A DNA stretch of 64,000 nt, taken from positions 1 to 64,000 of the forward strand of contig JAJZPI010000001.1 in the NCBI GenBank assembly GCA_021811275.1, written 5' to 3'. Of the stretch, positions 10,489 to 20,060 are shown piece by piece. This DNA is from Deltaproteobacteria bacterium. Its GTDB lineage: Bacteria > Desulfobacterota > Desulfarculia > Desulfarculales > Desulfarculaceae. Within the stretch, counting starts at the first letter, position 1. Each line of letters starts with the position of its first letter. The notes beneath the pieces are model-generated. The model did not search any database. It was not told the origin of the DNA and worked only from the letters and a program-made list of their open reading frames with translations. The position numbers and the translations under genes are program-made.

Positions 10489-13293
10489 CTACACCGGCAC
10501 CACCACCGGCGGCCTGAGCAGCAAGTCCACCGCCTCGCGGGCGCAGGCCGCCAGCGCGGGGTGGGTGTCGTGCAGGCTGATGATCTGCCTCAGGTTGTCG
10601 GCGGTGCGGTAGATGAGGTTGGCCAGGTCGCCCTCGCCCGCGCCGTAGATCATGGCCACGTCCGTAAATTCCGAGCCCAGGCCCCAGGCGAAGACCGCGC
10701 TGGCCGCGGGCTGAGGCATGACCGGGGTCTCGAAACCCCACTGGCGCAGGCGCTCCAGGATGGGGTCCAGGGTGCGCCGCAGGCTGAGCAGCCCGTCCTG
10801 CAACCGCTGGCTCAGGTACGGCGCCTCCGACTCCCGCTCGCGGTCATCCACGAACAGCGCCACCAAAGACGCCAGCAGCACCGGGTCCTGCTGGGGCAGG
10901 GCCTCCTGGCGTATGGCCTCGGCGATGAGCACCGGCTGGTCCAGACGCAGGTTGCTGGCCCAGGCTCCGTCGGCGGTGAGCCGGCCTTGCGCGTCCACGT
11001 AGCCCTCGGCGCGCAGAAACTCCAGGTGGCGCACGAAGTCGTACCAGAAGGCGTGGCTTTCCTCCTGCACCTGCATCAGCAGGGCCTCGGCCTGGTTCAG
11101 AAGCTCTGAAAGCTCCTGGCCGCCGTCCAGGCAGGCCTCGGCCAGGGGGCACTCGGTGCAGACGATGCCCGTCAGCTCCTCCTCCACCGAAGTCAGGCGG
11201 CTCTCCACCTCCGTCAACTCGCGCTGACCCAGGTCGGCCAGGTCCGGGGCGGCCAGCGGCCGGGGGGTGGCGGGAATCTGATCCAGTACCGCCTGCGCCA
11301 GGGAACGGCCGCCGCCGGCGTGGGGCAGGTCCAGCACCTCCTGAAATACCCCGGCCACCTCGTCCAGGGGCACGAAGTCCAGGCGCGGCCGGCCTTTCTG
11401 CAATCGCCGCTCGGGAGTCAGGCTCACGGCCAACACCCCCGCCTGCTCGCCCTCGCCCTCGCGCCGGAGCACGGCGCCCAGCGCGCCGAACATGTCCATG
11501 AAGACCCGCCCGCGGGTAAGCGCGGCCCAAATTCCACGGCGGCCGGCGATGGCCCCCTGTTCGCGCTCCAGCCGCCGGCGCAGGGACTCCAACTGGCGGC
11601 GGCGGCGGCGGCGGATGACGGCTTCCTCCGGGCCGGGGCAGGCCGAGCCTTTCAGGGCCCGGGCCAGGGACTTGAGCACCTTCTGCGGGCCGGCCTGGGA
11701 GCGGGGCCGGCCCTCGGCCTTCTCCAGGCGCTGGAAGGTGGCCAGGCTTTGCCCCAGGAGCTGCTTGACCTCGGCCGGGCGGTGGGAGAGCAGCAAGTTG
11801 AGCACCATGGAGAAGTTGATGGAGAGCTGGCTCTCGATGGGCTCGGGGCTGGAGGCCAGCAGGCTGGCCACCAGAGGCACGTTGTTGAAGGGCCCAGGCA
11901 CCACCAGGCAGAAGCCGATGTTGTCCATGCCCCGGCGGCCAGCGCGGCCGGTCATCTGCAACAGGTCGGTGGCGGTCAGGTCGGCGAACTCGCGGCCGTT
12001 GAAGCGGTCGCTTTGGGTGATGACCACCGTCCGCGCCGGGAAGTTCACCCCGGCGGCCACCGTGGAGGTGCTGAAGATGGCCTTCAGGAGGCCCCGCTGC
12101 ATCAGCCGCTCGACCAACAGTTTCCAGAGCGGGAGGTGCCCGGCGTGATGGGCGGCCACGTGGTGGCTGCGCAGATAGGACAACTGGGGATGGGTGGCTA
12201 GGAAGGGATAGCGCTCTACGTAGTCATCGACCAGGTCGTTCAATGCCTGCCGCTGGGCGGCCTCCACGCCCATGCGGGCCGAGGCCGCGTAGGCCAGGGC
12301 GTTGTCGCAGTCGGCGCGCGACTTCAGGAAGAAAATGGCCGGCAGCAGATCGGCGTTGTCCAGGGCGGTGAGGATGCGCCCGAAGGGCGGGACGTGCTGC
12401 AAAGGCCCGCGGTGGCGGGCCTGGCCCTCGGCCTCCAGAAAATGGGCCACCTTGGCGAATACGCCGCGGGTGGTCGTCAGGGGAGCCAGTTCGCCGTCGG
12501 GGAAGAGAAAGAGCGGGGCCAGAGGCACCGGGCGCTGGTCGCTCAGCACGGTGGCGCAGGGCTCGCCGCGCACGTACTGCAGCCAGCGGGCTATCTGCTC
12601 GGCGTTCTCCACCGTGGCCGAAAGCAGAAGCAGGCGCACCCTCACCGGCAGGTAGATGATGACTTCCTCCCAGACCACGCCCCGCTCCGGATCGCCCAGG
12701 AAGTGGGCCTCGTCCAGGACCACCAGGCCGGCGTCGATGTCCTCGCCCCGGTACATGGCGTCGTAAAGCTGGTTGCGCAGTATCTCGGTGGTGCCCACGA
12801 TGAGCTGGGCCTGGGGGTTTTCCTTGCGGTCGCCGGTTAGAATGCCCACCCGCTCCGAGCCGTAGATTTGGCCGAACTCGGCGTATTTGGAGTTGGAGAG
12901 GGCCTTCAGGGGGCTGGCGTACCAGGCCCTTTGCCCGGCAGCCAGGGCTCGGCTTATGGCCTGCTCGGCGATCCAGGTCTTGCCGCTGCCGGTCGGCGCA
13001 CTCACCACCACATCGGTCTGATCGAGGCCCCGCACCGCCTCGACCTGGAAGGGGTCGGGCACGAAGGGCTTGGCCTCGGGCACGCCGATGTGACGGAGCA
13101 CCGGCTCCAGCTTGCTGTTCACGCGAGGCATGAAGGGACGGGGGGCTTCCATGGACCTGCGTCGGCGGGCCGGGGCCTCGCGTGGCGCGCGGCGGGAGGG
13201 CTTGGAGGAACTGCGACGACTTTTTCGCGGGGGGGGCGTCAAGGGGCTCTCCTTGTTTGCCCACATGCTACCTGATCGTCCGGTGCCCGGCAA
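10489..13293 (-). CDS. DEAD/DEAH-box helicase, Ski2-like
   Basis: SAPTGSGKTWIAEQAI, VVLDEAHFLGDPERG, LLLSATVENA, FSTSTVAAGVNFPARTVV, QMTGRAGRRGMD; true start may be at MWANKE. Confidence 0.9.
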   Translation of the reverse strand: MPGTGRSGSMWANKESPLTPPPRKSRRSSSKPSRRAPREAPARRRRSMEAPRPFMPRVNSKLEPVLRHIGVPEAKPFVPDPFQVEAVRGLDQTDVVVSAPTGSGKTWIAEQAISRALAAGQRAWYASPLKALSNSKYAEFGQIYGSERVGILTGDRKENPQAQLIVGTTEILRNQLYDAMYRGEDIDAGLVVLDEAHFLGDPERGVVWEEVIIYLPVRVRLLLLSATVENAEQIARWLQYVRGEPCATVLSDQRPVPLAPLFLFPDGELAPLTTTRGVFAKVAHFLEAEGQARHRGPLQHVPPFGRILTALDNADLLPAIFFLKSRADCDNALAYAASARMGVEAAQRQALNDLVDDYVERYPFLATHPQLSYLRSHHVAAHHAGHLPLWKLLVERLMQRGLLKAIFSTSTVAAGVNFPARTVVITQSDRFNGREFADLTATDLLQMTGRAGRRGMDNIGFCLVVPGPFNNVPLVASLLASSPEPIESQLSINFSMVLNLLLSHRPAEVKQLLGQSLATFQRLEKAEGRPRSQAGPQKVLKSLARALKGSACPGPEEAVIRRRRRRQLESLRRRLEREQGAIAGRRGIWAALTRGRVFMDMFGALGAVLRREGEGEQAGVLAVSLTPERRLQKGRPRLDFVPLDEVAGVFQEVLDLPHAGGGRSLAQAVLDQIPATPRPLAAPDLADLGQRELTEVESRLTSVEEELTGIVCTECPLAEACLDGGQELSELLNQAEALLMQVQEESHAFWYDFVRHLEFLRAEGYVDAQGRLTADGAWASNLRLDQPVLIAEAIRQEALPQQDPVLLASLVALFVDDRERESEAPYLSQRLQDGLLSLRRTLDPILERLRQWGFETPVMPQPAASAVFAWGLGSEFTDVAMIYGAGEGDLANLIYRTADNLRQIISLHDTHPALAACAREAVDLLLRPPVVVPV

Positions 13294-13480
13294 GTTGAAC
13301 GGCGCTGGCGGCGGGCCACGGCGTTGAGGTGAAAAGACGGAAGAAGCGGAGAAGATTCCGCGAGGGGGGGAGAACGGCCAAGCTCCATGTCTTGGCGCCG
13401 GGGGTTGGTCTCCCCCCGCCTACGTCCTCGTCGCAGGCGGGGGGACACCGGGCGTCACCGTCCCTGGCGACTGCAAGGGG

Positions 13481-13502
13481 AAAGACGCTTCCTTGCGTCT
13501 TT
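13481..13502. other. Perfect 8-bp hairpin, possibly terminator-like
   Basis: AAAGACGC-TTCCTT-GCGTCTTT between two CDSs. Confidence 0.4.
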
Positions 13503-13740
13503 GGTGAGCCCAGGCCCCCGGAGGACCAATCCACGGGTCAAGGCTCGTCCCAGGTTAAAGCAACCCGCGTGCCATTTTTCTTTGGAGGGGAGGTTAATCT
13601 AAAATTAACAATAAAAACATAGTTTTGAGCATTATCGGAAGCAATGAGGGCTTGAGCGCCGCCGGCCACTGGCGGCAGAAACGTCCCTCGGGGCCAGGGG
13701 GTCGGCGGCAGGAAATGCCGCAGGGGCCCTCCCGGCCCGG

Positions 13741-14697
13741 TTAAATAAGGCCCTGGAAATACAGCGCCCCCACCACCAGGGCCAGGGCCACGCGGTAGTA
13801 GCCGAAAAGGGCCAGGCCGTGCCGGTTCAGGTAGTTCACCATCCATTTGACCGCCGCCACCCCGGCCACGAAGGAGGTGACAAAGCCCAGCAAGGGATTG
13901 AGCCAACCATAGATGGCGATGATGTGATGCCCGTCCTTCAGGGTTTCGTAGGAAGTAGCCGCGCCCAAGGTCATTAGCCCGAGCAGGAAGCTGAACTCCA
14001 CCGCCGCCGGCAGGCTCAGGCCCACTAGTAGCCCCCCTACGATGGTGATCAGGCTGCGGCTGACCCCCGGCCACATGGCCAGGCACTGGGCGAAGCCGAT
14101 GATTAGGGCCTGTTGCCAGACCAGCTCGTCCAGGCCGTTGCGCAGCCGCCGGCTGCCGTTTTTCTTTAGCCAGGTAACAAGCAGGATGGCCACACCACCC
14201 GCCAGCCAGGCGATCAGAATGGGACCCATGCCGAACAGATAGTGCTTGATGGACTTTTCGAACAAGAGGCCGATCACCGCCGCCGGCACGAAGGCGGCCA
14301 GCAGGTTGACCAGAAGGTGGAGCCCCTCCGGGTCGCGGCCGAAAAGCCCGGCGAAGACGCTCTTCACCCGCCCGAAGTACAGCCACAACACGGCCAGAAT
14401 GGCCCCAGCCTGGATACAAATGCCGTAGGAGTCGGCCGCGTCCTTTTCCGGGCCGTTTTTGCCCAAGCCCATGAGGCGCTGGGTCAGAAGCAGGTGGGCG
14501 GTGGAACTGACCGGCAGGTACTCGGTGAGTCCCTCGACCACACCCAGGATGGCGGCTTGGCCCGCGCTCATGGCCACCCGCTCGGGCGGCGCCGGGGCGG
14601 TGGCGGCGGCCAGAGGGGCGGCCAAGAGCAGGCCGAGCAGGGCCAGCGAAAGCAAAGCCGTGGCGATCGAGGGATTGCGGTGGCGCAGGTTTTTCAT
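13741..14697 (-). CDS. uppP: Undecaprenyl-diphosphatase (UppP/BacA)
   Basis: VVEGLTEYLPVSSTAHLLL, PGVSRSLITIVGGLLVGL; N-terminal hydrophobic extension. Confidence 0.93.
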   Translation of the reverse strand: MKNLRHRNPSIATALLSLALLGLLLAAPLAAATAPAPPERVAMSAGQAAILGVVEGLTEYLPVSSTAHLLLTQRLMGLGKNGPEKDAADSYGICIQAGAILAVLWLYFGRVKSVFAGLFGRDPEGLHLLVNLLAAFVPAAVIGLLFEKSIKHYLFGMGPILIAWLAGGVAILLVTWLKKNGSRRLRNGLDELVWQQALIIGFAQCLAMWPGVSRSLITIVGGLLVGLSLPAAVEFSFLLGLMTLGAATSYETLKDGHHIIAIYGWLNPLLGFVTSFVAGVAAVKWMVNYLNRHGLALFGYYRVALALVVGALYFQGLI

Positions 14698-14725
14698 TTT
14701 GTGCCTTGAGGAGAGGGTTGGCGGG

Positions 14726-15421
14726 TTAGTCGGGGTCGCGGTGGCCGCAGAGGGCGTCAAGCTCCTCGCGCAGGCGGTTCAACTCGCGCTCCAACTCCAG
14801 GCGGGCGGCTTCCATGCCTTCCTTGTCAAGGTCGGCGGGGAAGTATATCTCGCGGCCATAGGCCATCTTGATCGTGGCGAAGGGCTTGGGGATCATGGTG
14901 CGGTCCCAGGAGTTCCTGAAGATCCAGGCGCGGTCGGTTGACCACATCAAGGGCAAGAGAGGTAGCCCGGTACGCATGGCTAGGAGAATCATGCCGGCCT
15001 TGGCCTGGTAGCGCGGACCCCGGGGGCCATCGGCCACGGTGGCGGCCTGCGTAACCCGGCCGCTTTTGAGCATGGCCTCCATCTCCCGCAGGGCCTCGCG
15101 GCCCCCGCGGCTGGAGGAACCGCGCACCGGCACCCCCCCCATGACCTCCAGATAGCGGGCCAGCAGTTCGCCGTCCTTGCTGCGGCTGATCATGATGGCT
15201 GGTTTCAAGCGGCCGTAATAGTAGAGGAAGAACACCGCCGCGCGGTGCCAGGTGGCGCCGATGACGCCCCACTGCCCGCTCATGAGGCGGCGGTCCGCCT
15301 CGGGGGTCAGCACCTGCACCCGGCAGGTGCTGAAGATGAGCTTGATCAGCCTGGCACCCAGGTTGGCCAGCAGCCAGAATCGCGCCTTCTGCCAAGCCCT
15401 CAACTCCGGAGGCTTGGACAT
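14726..15421 (-). CDS. DUF374-type lysophospholipid acyltransferase-like protein
   Basis: WHRAAVFFLYYYGR, SRSKDGELLARYLEVMGGVPVRGSSSRGGREAL, DGPRGPRYQAKAG. Confidence 0.85.
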   Translation of the reverse strand: MSKPPELRAWQKARFWLLANLGARLIKLIFSTCRVQVLTPEADRRLMSGQWGVIGATWHRAAVFFLYYYGRLKPAIMISRSKDGELLARYLEVMGGVPVRGSSSRGGREALREMEAMLKSGRVTQAATVADGPRGPRYQAKAGMILLAMRTGLPLLPLMWSTDRAWIFRNSWDRTMIPKPFATIKMAYGREIYFPADLDKEGMEAARLELERELNRLREELDALCGHRDPD

Positions 15422-16075
15422 CTAATACCCCAGGTCCGCGCCCACCAGGAGGACGTGCAGACGCTCGGCCCGCGCCTGCTTGTGGATGACCACCGTAGCG
15501 TTGCAGATGCGCTCGGGGCTCGCGCAGTCGGCGCACTGGCCGGTTTCGGCGCAGGGTGTTTTGCGGCCGATGCGCTTGGCGTTGGTGGGGGCCACGAAAT
15601 GCCGGATGCGCTCCTGGGCGAAGGCCAGGTTGGGCACGATCTTGTTGCAGCCGGCCACCAGGATGACCTTGGTGGGCCCGAAGAGGATCGGAGCCACCCG
15701 GTTGCAGGTGGCGTCAACAAAGACCAGCTCACCCTGTTCGGTGATGGCGTTGATGCCAGATACGATCACTTCGGCGATGAGCCCCTGGCGCAGGCGCTCC
15801 ATGACCTGCTCGGGCGCAAGCCCCGGTTCGTAGCGGTCGATGAGCTTTAGCTTGCCCTCGCGGTGGCCTTGGCGCAGGGCCTCCACCACGCCGGTTTCCG
15901 CCATGGTCACCGAGCCGCCCATGGCCACGCTCGCGCCCTCGGGGATCATGGCCATGACCGCCGAGGCCGCCTCACCGGCCTGGGCCAGGAACGTGCCGTT
16001 CATGCGGTTCTTCTTGAGGGCCTCGATGACGCTTTCGGCGCGCCTTCGGTAGAACCAGCCGATATAGGGGTCCAT
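15422..16075 (-). CDS. LUD (LutC-type) domain protein
   Basis: MDPYIGWFYRRRAESVIEALKKNRMNG…VAMGGSVTMAETGV…GINAITEQGELVFVDATCNRVAP. Confidence 0.88.
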   Translation of the reverse strand: MDPYIGWFYRRRAESVIEALKKNRMNGTFLAQAGEAASAVMAMIPEGASVAMGGSVTMAETGVVEALRQGHREGKLKLIDRYEPGLAPEQVMERLRQGLIAEVIVSGINAITEQGELVFVDATCNRVAPILFGPTKVILVAGCNKIVPNLAFAQERIRHFVAPTNAKRIGRKTPCAETGQCADCASPERICNATVVIHKQARAERLHVLLVGADLGY

Positions 16076-16291
16076 CACGCCTCCGCCTTGCTTGGGGTGG
16101 CCAGCCGGGTTCAGGGCTCGACATATGCTTACCATGAGAGTTCCCCGGCCGCCAAGCCGCACGCGCGAGTGTTGCCACGCGGGCTTTGCCATGGTTGACA
16201 GTTCGGGCCCAGGCTTGTTAGCTTCGCCAGACAGGGGCGCTACCGGCTTCCGCGACCCCGTCCATTCCGGCGAACAAGGAGATCGGCCTCC

Positions 16292-16687
16292 ATGGACATG
16301 CACATCGCCTTCCCCGGCGGCAAAAAGGTTGAGGTCCACTACAAGGACTTCGTCATCCCCACCGATCAGCCCTTGGAGCATGGCGGCCAGGGCAGCGCGC
16401 CCGAGCCCTACGCGCTCTTCCTGGCTTCCCTGGCGGCCTGCGCCGGCTTCTACGTTCTGGCCTTCTGCCAAATGCGCAACATTTCCACCGAAGGACTGGA
16501 ACTCATCCAGCGCACCCTGCCCGGCCCGGAGGGCAAGGGCCTGGGCAAGATCGAGATTGACGTACGCCTGCCCGCCGGCTTTCCGGAAAAATACGAGAAG
16601 GCCGTGGTGCGCGCCGCCGACCAGTGCGCGGTCAAGAAGACCATTATGAATCCCCCGCAAATGGAGGTTAGGGCCATTCGGGCCTGA
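16292..16687 (+). CDS. OsmC-family protein
   Basis: PEPYALFLASLAACAGFYVLAFC. Confidence 0.8.
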   Translation: MDMHIAFPGGKKVEVHYKDFVIPTDQPLEHGGQGSAPEPYALFLASLAACAGFYVLAFCQMRNISTEGLELIQRTLPGPEGKGLGKIEIDVRLPAGFPEKYEKAVVRAADQCAVKKTIMNPPQMEVRAIRA

Positions 16688-16721
16688 ACTGCCGGACACC
16701 ATTTTCGCCACGAGGTGCGTT

Positions 16722-17159
16722 TTGAAAAAAAGTCATGGATCAGCCTTGATCGCCGCCTTGGCGCTTTGTCTGGGCCTCCCTCTCTTCGCCGCGTCCGGCC
16801 TGGCCGCTGGTCAGCAAAAGGCAGTCACCGCCGGGGAGATGGACGCCGATCACGACGGCAAGGTGAGCAAGGAGGAGTTCCTGAAGGCCTGGAAAGACAA
16901 GAAGGCCGGCGAAAAAGCCTTCAAGCGTCTGGACAAGGACCGCGATGGCAGCATCACCAGCTCCGACCTCATGGGTCAGTTCAAGGGACTGGACAAGAAC
17001 CACGACGGCAAAGTGAGTCTTGATGAGTGGTCGGCGGGCTGGAAGGACAAGAAGGCGGCCAAGGAAGCCTTCGACCGCCTGGACAAGAACCAGGACGGCT
17101 ACCTGACCCCGGACGAGTACAAGGGCATGTGGCCGGGGATTCCCCTGCTGACCTGGTAG
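16722..17159 (+). CDS. Secreted EF-hand protein with four EF-hand motifs
   Basis: Signal peptide, then DADHDGKVSKEEF, DKDRDGSITSSDL, DKNHDGKVSLDEW, DKNQDGYLTPDEY. Confidence 0.9.
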   Translation: MKKSHGSALIAALALCLGLPLFAASGLAAGQQKAVTAGEMDADHDGKVSKEEFLKAWKDKKAGEKAFKRLDKDRDGSITSSDLMGQFKGLDKNHDGKVSLDEWSAGWKDKKAAKEAFDRLDKNQDGYLTPDEYKGMWPGIPLLTW

Positions 17160-17164
17160 CCGAC

Positions 17165-18127
17165 TTACAAACCACGCCGGGCGAGGGCAACCAGCAGGGC
17201 CAGGGCCGAGGCCAGTGCCGCGGCGGCCGCCAGCAGGTCCAGGGATGACCTTGAATCCGCGGCCTCGGGCTGGCGCCCCTGGGGATTGATCCAGGGTTTT
17301 TTTACCAGGCGGCCGTTGTAGAAGTTGGGCCCGCCCAGTTTAACGCCCAGGGCCCCGGCGGCGGCGGCCTCGGGCCAGCCGGAGTTGGGGCTCTTGTGCG
17401 CGGCGTGGTCGCTGAGCGCGGCCCGCCATGCCCTATCCGCGCTAAGACCAACCAGAGGGGAGGCCAGGGCCATGAGCAGCGCGCTGAGCCGGGCCGGGGC
17501 CCATCCGGCCAGATCGTCCAGACGGGCGGCGGCCAGTCCCAGGTCGGCGTACTTCTCGTTTTTGTAGCCCACCATGGAGTCCAGGGTATTTACCGCCTTG
17601 TAGGCCACGCCCAGGACCGGCCCGCCCAATGCCAGGTAGAACAGCGGGGCCACCACTCCGTCGTTGAAGTTCTCGGCCACGGTCTCGATCACCGCCCGCC
17701 GAACCCCGGCCTCATCCAAGGCGGCGGTGTCGCGGCCCACGATCAAGCCCAGCCGCTGGCGGGCCAAGTCGAGGTCGCCCGCCTCCAAGGGCTGGGCCAC
17801 GGACCGGGCCTCGCGCCAGAGCTGGCCGGCGGCCAGGCATTGGAAGCTTACCGCGGTGGCCAGCAGAAACCCCAGGGGCTCGAAAAAAGCCCTGGCCAGT
17901 TTGAGCGCCAGCCAGCAACCCAGCGCCCCTCCGCCCACCACGGCCGCCACCAGCAGGAAGCCGGCCAGGCGCAGGCCCTCGGGGGAGTGGAAAATACCGC
18001 GCGCCAGGCCTTCCAGCCAGGAGATCAACCGTCCCAGCCAGCGCACGAAATGGGGCCAGGTGGGCGGGTCGCCCAAGAGGGCGTCGGCCGCCACGGCGAT
18101 CAGAAGGGGGAAAAAGCCGTTGGGCAT
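17165..18127 (-). CDS. cbiB: Adenosylcobinamide-phosphate synthase (CbiB/CobD)
   Basis: ADALLGDPPTWPHFVRWLG, VETVAENFNDGVVAPLFY, KAVNTLDSMVGYKN. Confidence 0.93.
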   Translation of the reverse strand: MPNGFFPLLIAVAADALLGDPPTWPHFVRWLGRLISWLEGLARGIFHSPEGLRLAGFLLVAAVVGGGALGCWLALKLARAFFEPLGFLLATAVSFQCLAAGQLWREARSVAQPLEAGDLDLARQRLGLIVGRDTAALDEAGVRRAVIETVAENFNDGVVAPLFYLALGGPVLGVAYKAVNTLDSMVGYKNEKYADLGLAAARLDDLAGWAPARLSALLMALASPLVGLSADRAWRAALSDHAAHKSPNSGWPEAAAAGALGVKLGGPNFYNGRLVKKPWINPQGRQPEAADSRSSLDLLAAAAALASALALLVALARRGL

Positions 18128-18183
18128 GGGCGCTACCTTACGGCAGGGGCCGCCGGCCAAAGCAACCGGCGGCCACGATGTGA

Positions 18184-19410
18184 TCAGTTCTTATAAAGTT
18201 CCACCTGGTCCAAGGGCTTCAGAGGATCGCCGGGACGGAAGCGGTGCAGGGTGAATTCCACGCCCCGGGGACCGACCTTGGTTACCAGATAGTTGTATTC
18301 CTCAACCCGGGACTGGCCCAGCCAATAGCGCTCCTCGGGATAGCCTTCGGGGGGCGGGTTGGCCTTGAGCTTCTGGGGCGCGCCGCCGCCGCCCAGGAGC
18401 AGGTAGCGGATGCCGTCGGCGTAGTAGATCTCGGTGGAGTGCACGTGGCCATTGAACACGGCTATGTTGAGGCTCCTGGCGAAGGGCTTGAGATATGGGT
18501 GGGGATTGTCGGACATGGGCAGGGGCCCGTGGCCGGCCAGGCAGAAGGAGGGCTTGTGGTAGACCACGAAGACGTTGCGAATCTTCTTCTCGCGCGCCTC
18601 GTTGAGCCATTCGGTCAGAGTCTGCATCTGGTACTGGAAATTGGGATGATTGCTGAACCAACCCTCGCCGGTCGGACCGTAGGTGCCCGAGTCCAGGAAG
18701 ATGAAGCGGCAGCCGCCGTGGTCGAAATGGTAGATGCGTTTGTCCTTGGAAAAGCCCAGCTTGGTCAGGTAGGGCATGGTGCTCAGGACGCCGGCAAGGT
18801 CGTCATCGCCCCAGACCTCGTGATTGCCCAGCGCGGGGAAGAAGCGGCCGGGCAGGCCCAGCGCGGCGTCGGCGGGAGGCAATTTGGACAGGAATCTGTC
18901 GTTGAACTCCTGCCAGCCGGGATTATGGTCGAGGTCCTGGCCCTGATGCCCCCAGAGCATCACGTCGCCGGTGTGCAGGGCGAAGGCCGAGCCCGTTTTG
19001 ATTTCGGACAGCACCCGGCGCAAGACCCAGTTGAGTCCCTGACGGCGCAGGATCACCTGGCCATCGCGCACGCCCAGCCAGGGCCAGCCGTCGCGGTAGA
19101 AATAGGTGGTGGGCCCCTCCTTGCCCGAGGCCGGTTCCACCAGGCGCTCCAACTGCCCGGTTTGGGGGTCGAAGAACAGCTCCGGCGAGGCGGCGGGGTA
19201 GCGTTCGCCGAGCATTTGCCTGATTTGTTGCGATTGCCAGACCCCGGCGGCGATGAAGCTTTCCGAGCGGGTGTCGCCGAAGACCACGAAGGAGAATTCC
19301 TTGTCTTGGGCGGCGGCGGGAAGGGCCCAGAGGCAGACCAGGGCCAGCATGACCAGCAGAAGAAGCGCCTTGCGTCGGCGGCGCGGGTGGTGTTCGAAGG
19401 CCAACGTCAT
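18184..19410 (-). CDS. Secreted metallophosphoesterase
   Basis: Signal peptide; VVFGDTR, HTGDVMLWG, ALGNHEVWG, FNGHVHSTE. Confidence 0.9.
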   Translation of the reverse strand: MTLAFEHHPRRRRKALLLLVMLALVCLWALPAAAQDKEFSFVVFGDTRSESFIAAGVWQSQQIRQMLGERYPAASPELFFDPQTGQLERLVEPASGKEGPTTYFYRDGWPWLGVRDGQVILRRQGLNWVLRRVLSEIKTGSAFALHTGDVMLWGHQGQDLDHNPGWQEFNDRFLSKLPPADAALGLPGRFFPALGNHEVWGDDDLAGVLSTMPYLTKLGFSKDKRIYHFDHGGCRFIFLDSGTYGPTGEGWFSNHPNFQYQMQTLTEWLNEAREKKIRNVFVVYHKPSFCLAGHGPLPMSDNPHPYLKPFARSLNIAVFNGHVHSTEIYYADGIRYLLLGGGGAPQKLKANPPPEGYPEERYWLGQSRVEEYNYLVTKVGPRGVEFTLHRFRPGDPLKPLDQVELYKN

Positions 19411-19556
19411 GTCTTTGCTCCTTAGGGGGGCTTCAGTATACCCAGCCCACGGCGGCAGGGGAAGCGCCATGCGGGGTGTGCCATGGGCGGTGCTGTCCGG
19501 GGCGGGTGTCATCCCCGCGGCTAGCGCATATAATGGCGGCAGCCCAGGGAGGGACC

Positions 19557-20060
19557 GTGAACAGGACCGATGATTTTAAGCAGGGGGCGCGGGACAGGGG
19601 CCTGCGCTTCATGGCCAGCCTGGGGGTGGGGCTTCTGCCCGGGCCCCAAGGCACCTACGCCTCGCTGGCTACCTGCGCGGCGGCCCTGGCCTGGTTGGCG
19701 GCCGGGGGCGCGCCCCTGGCCGGGCCCTGGTACGCGGCCCTGGTGCTGGCGATGAGCGCTGCTTCGGTGGCGGTGGCCCAGGCGGCGGTTAAGCGCCGGG
19801 TTTTTGGGCAGAGCGAGGACCCCGGCCAGATCGTCATCGATGAATCGGCCGGCCAGCTCCTGGCCCTTTACGGCGTGGCCCACCCGGGCTGGGAGATGTT
19901 GGCCGCCCTGGCCGCATTCCGCTTCTTCGACATAGCCAAGCCCTGGCCGGTGAACGCATCCCAGCGTTTGCCCGGCGGCTGGGGGGTCACGGCCGACGAT
20001 TTCTTGGCCGGGCTTTACGCCCTGGCCCTGGTCAGGCTTTTGGCGTCTTGGCTGGGTTAG
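19557..20060 (+). CDS. pgpA: Phosphatidylglycerophosphatase A
   Basis: GVGLLPGPQGTYASL, DPGQIVIDESAGQLLAL, FRFFDIAKPWPV; GTG start with AGGGAGGGA upstream. Confidence 0.92.
   Translation: MNRTDDFKQGARDRGLRFMASLGVGLLPGPQGTYASLATCAAALAWLAAGGAPLAGPWYAALVLAMSAASVAVAQAAVKRRVFGQSEDPGQIVIDESAGQLLALYGVAHPGWEMLAALAAFRFFDIAKPWPVNASQRLPGGWGVTADDFLAGLYALALVRLLASWLG

Noticed and set aside
13412-13444. CCCCCCGCC…GGCGGGGGG hairpin as a terminator
   Set aside because: 10-bp stem but a long loop and no T-run on either strand; may reflect GC-rich sequence.
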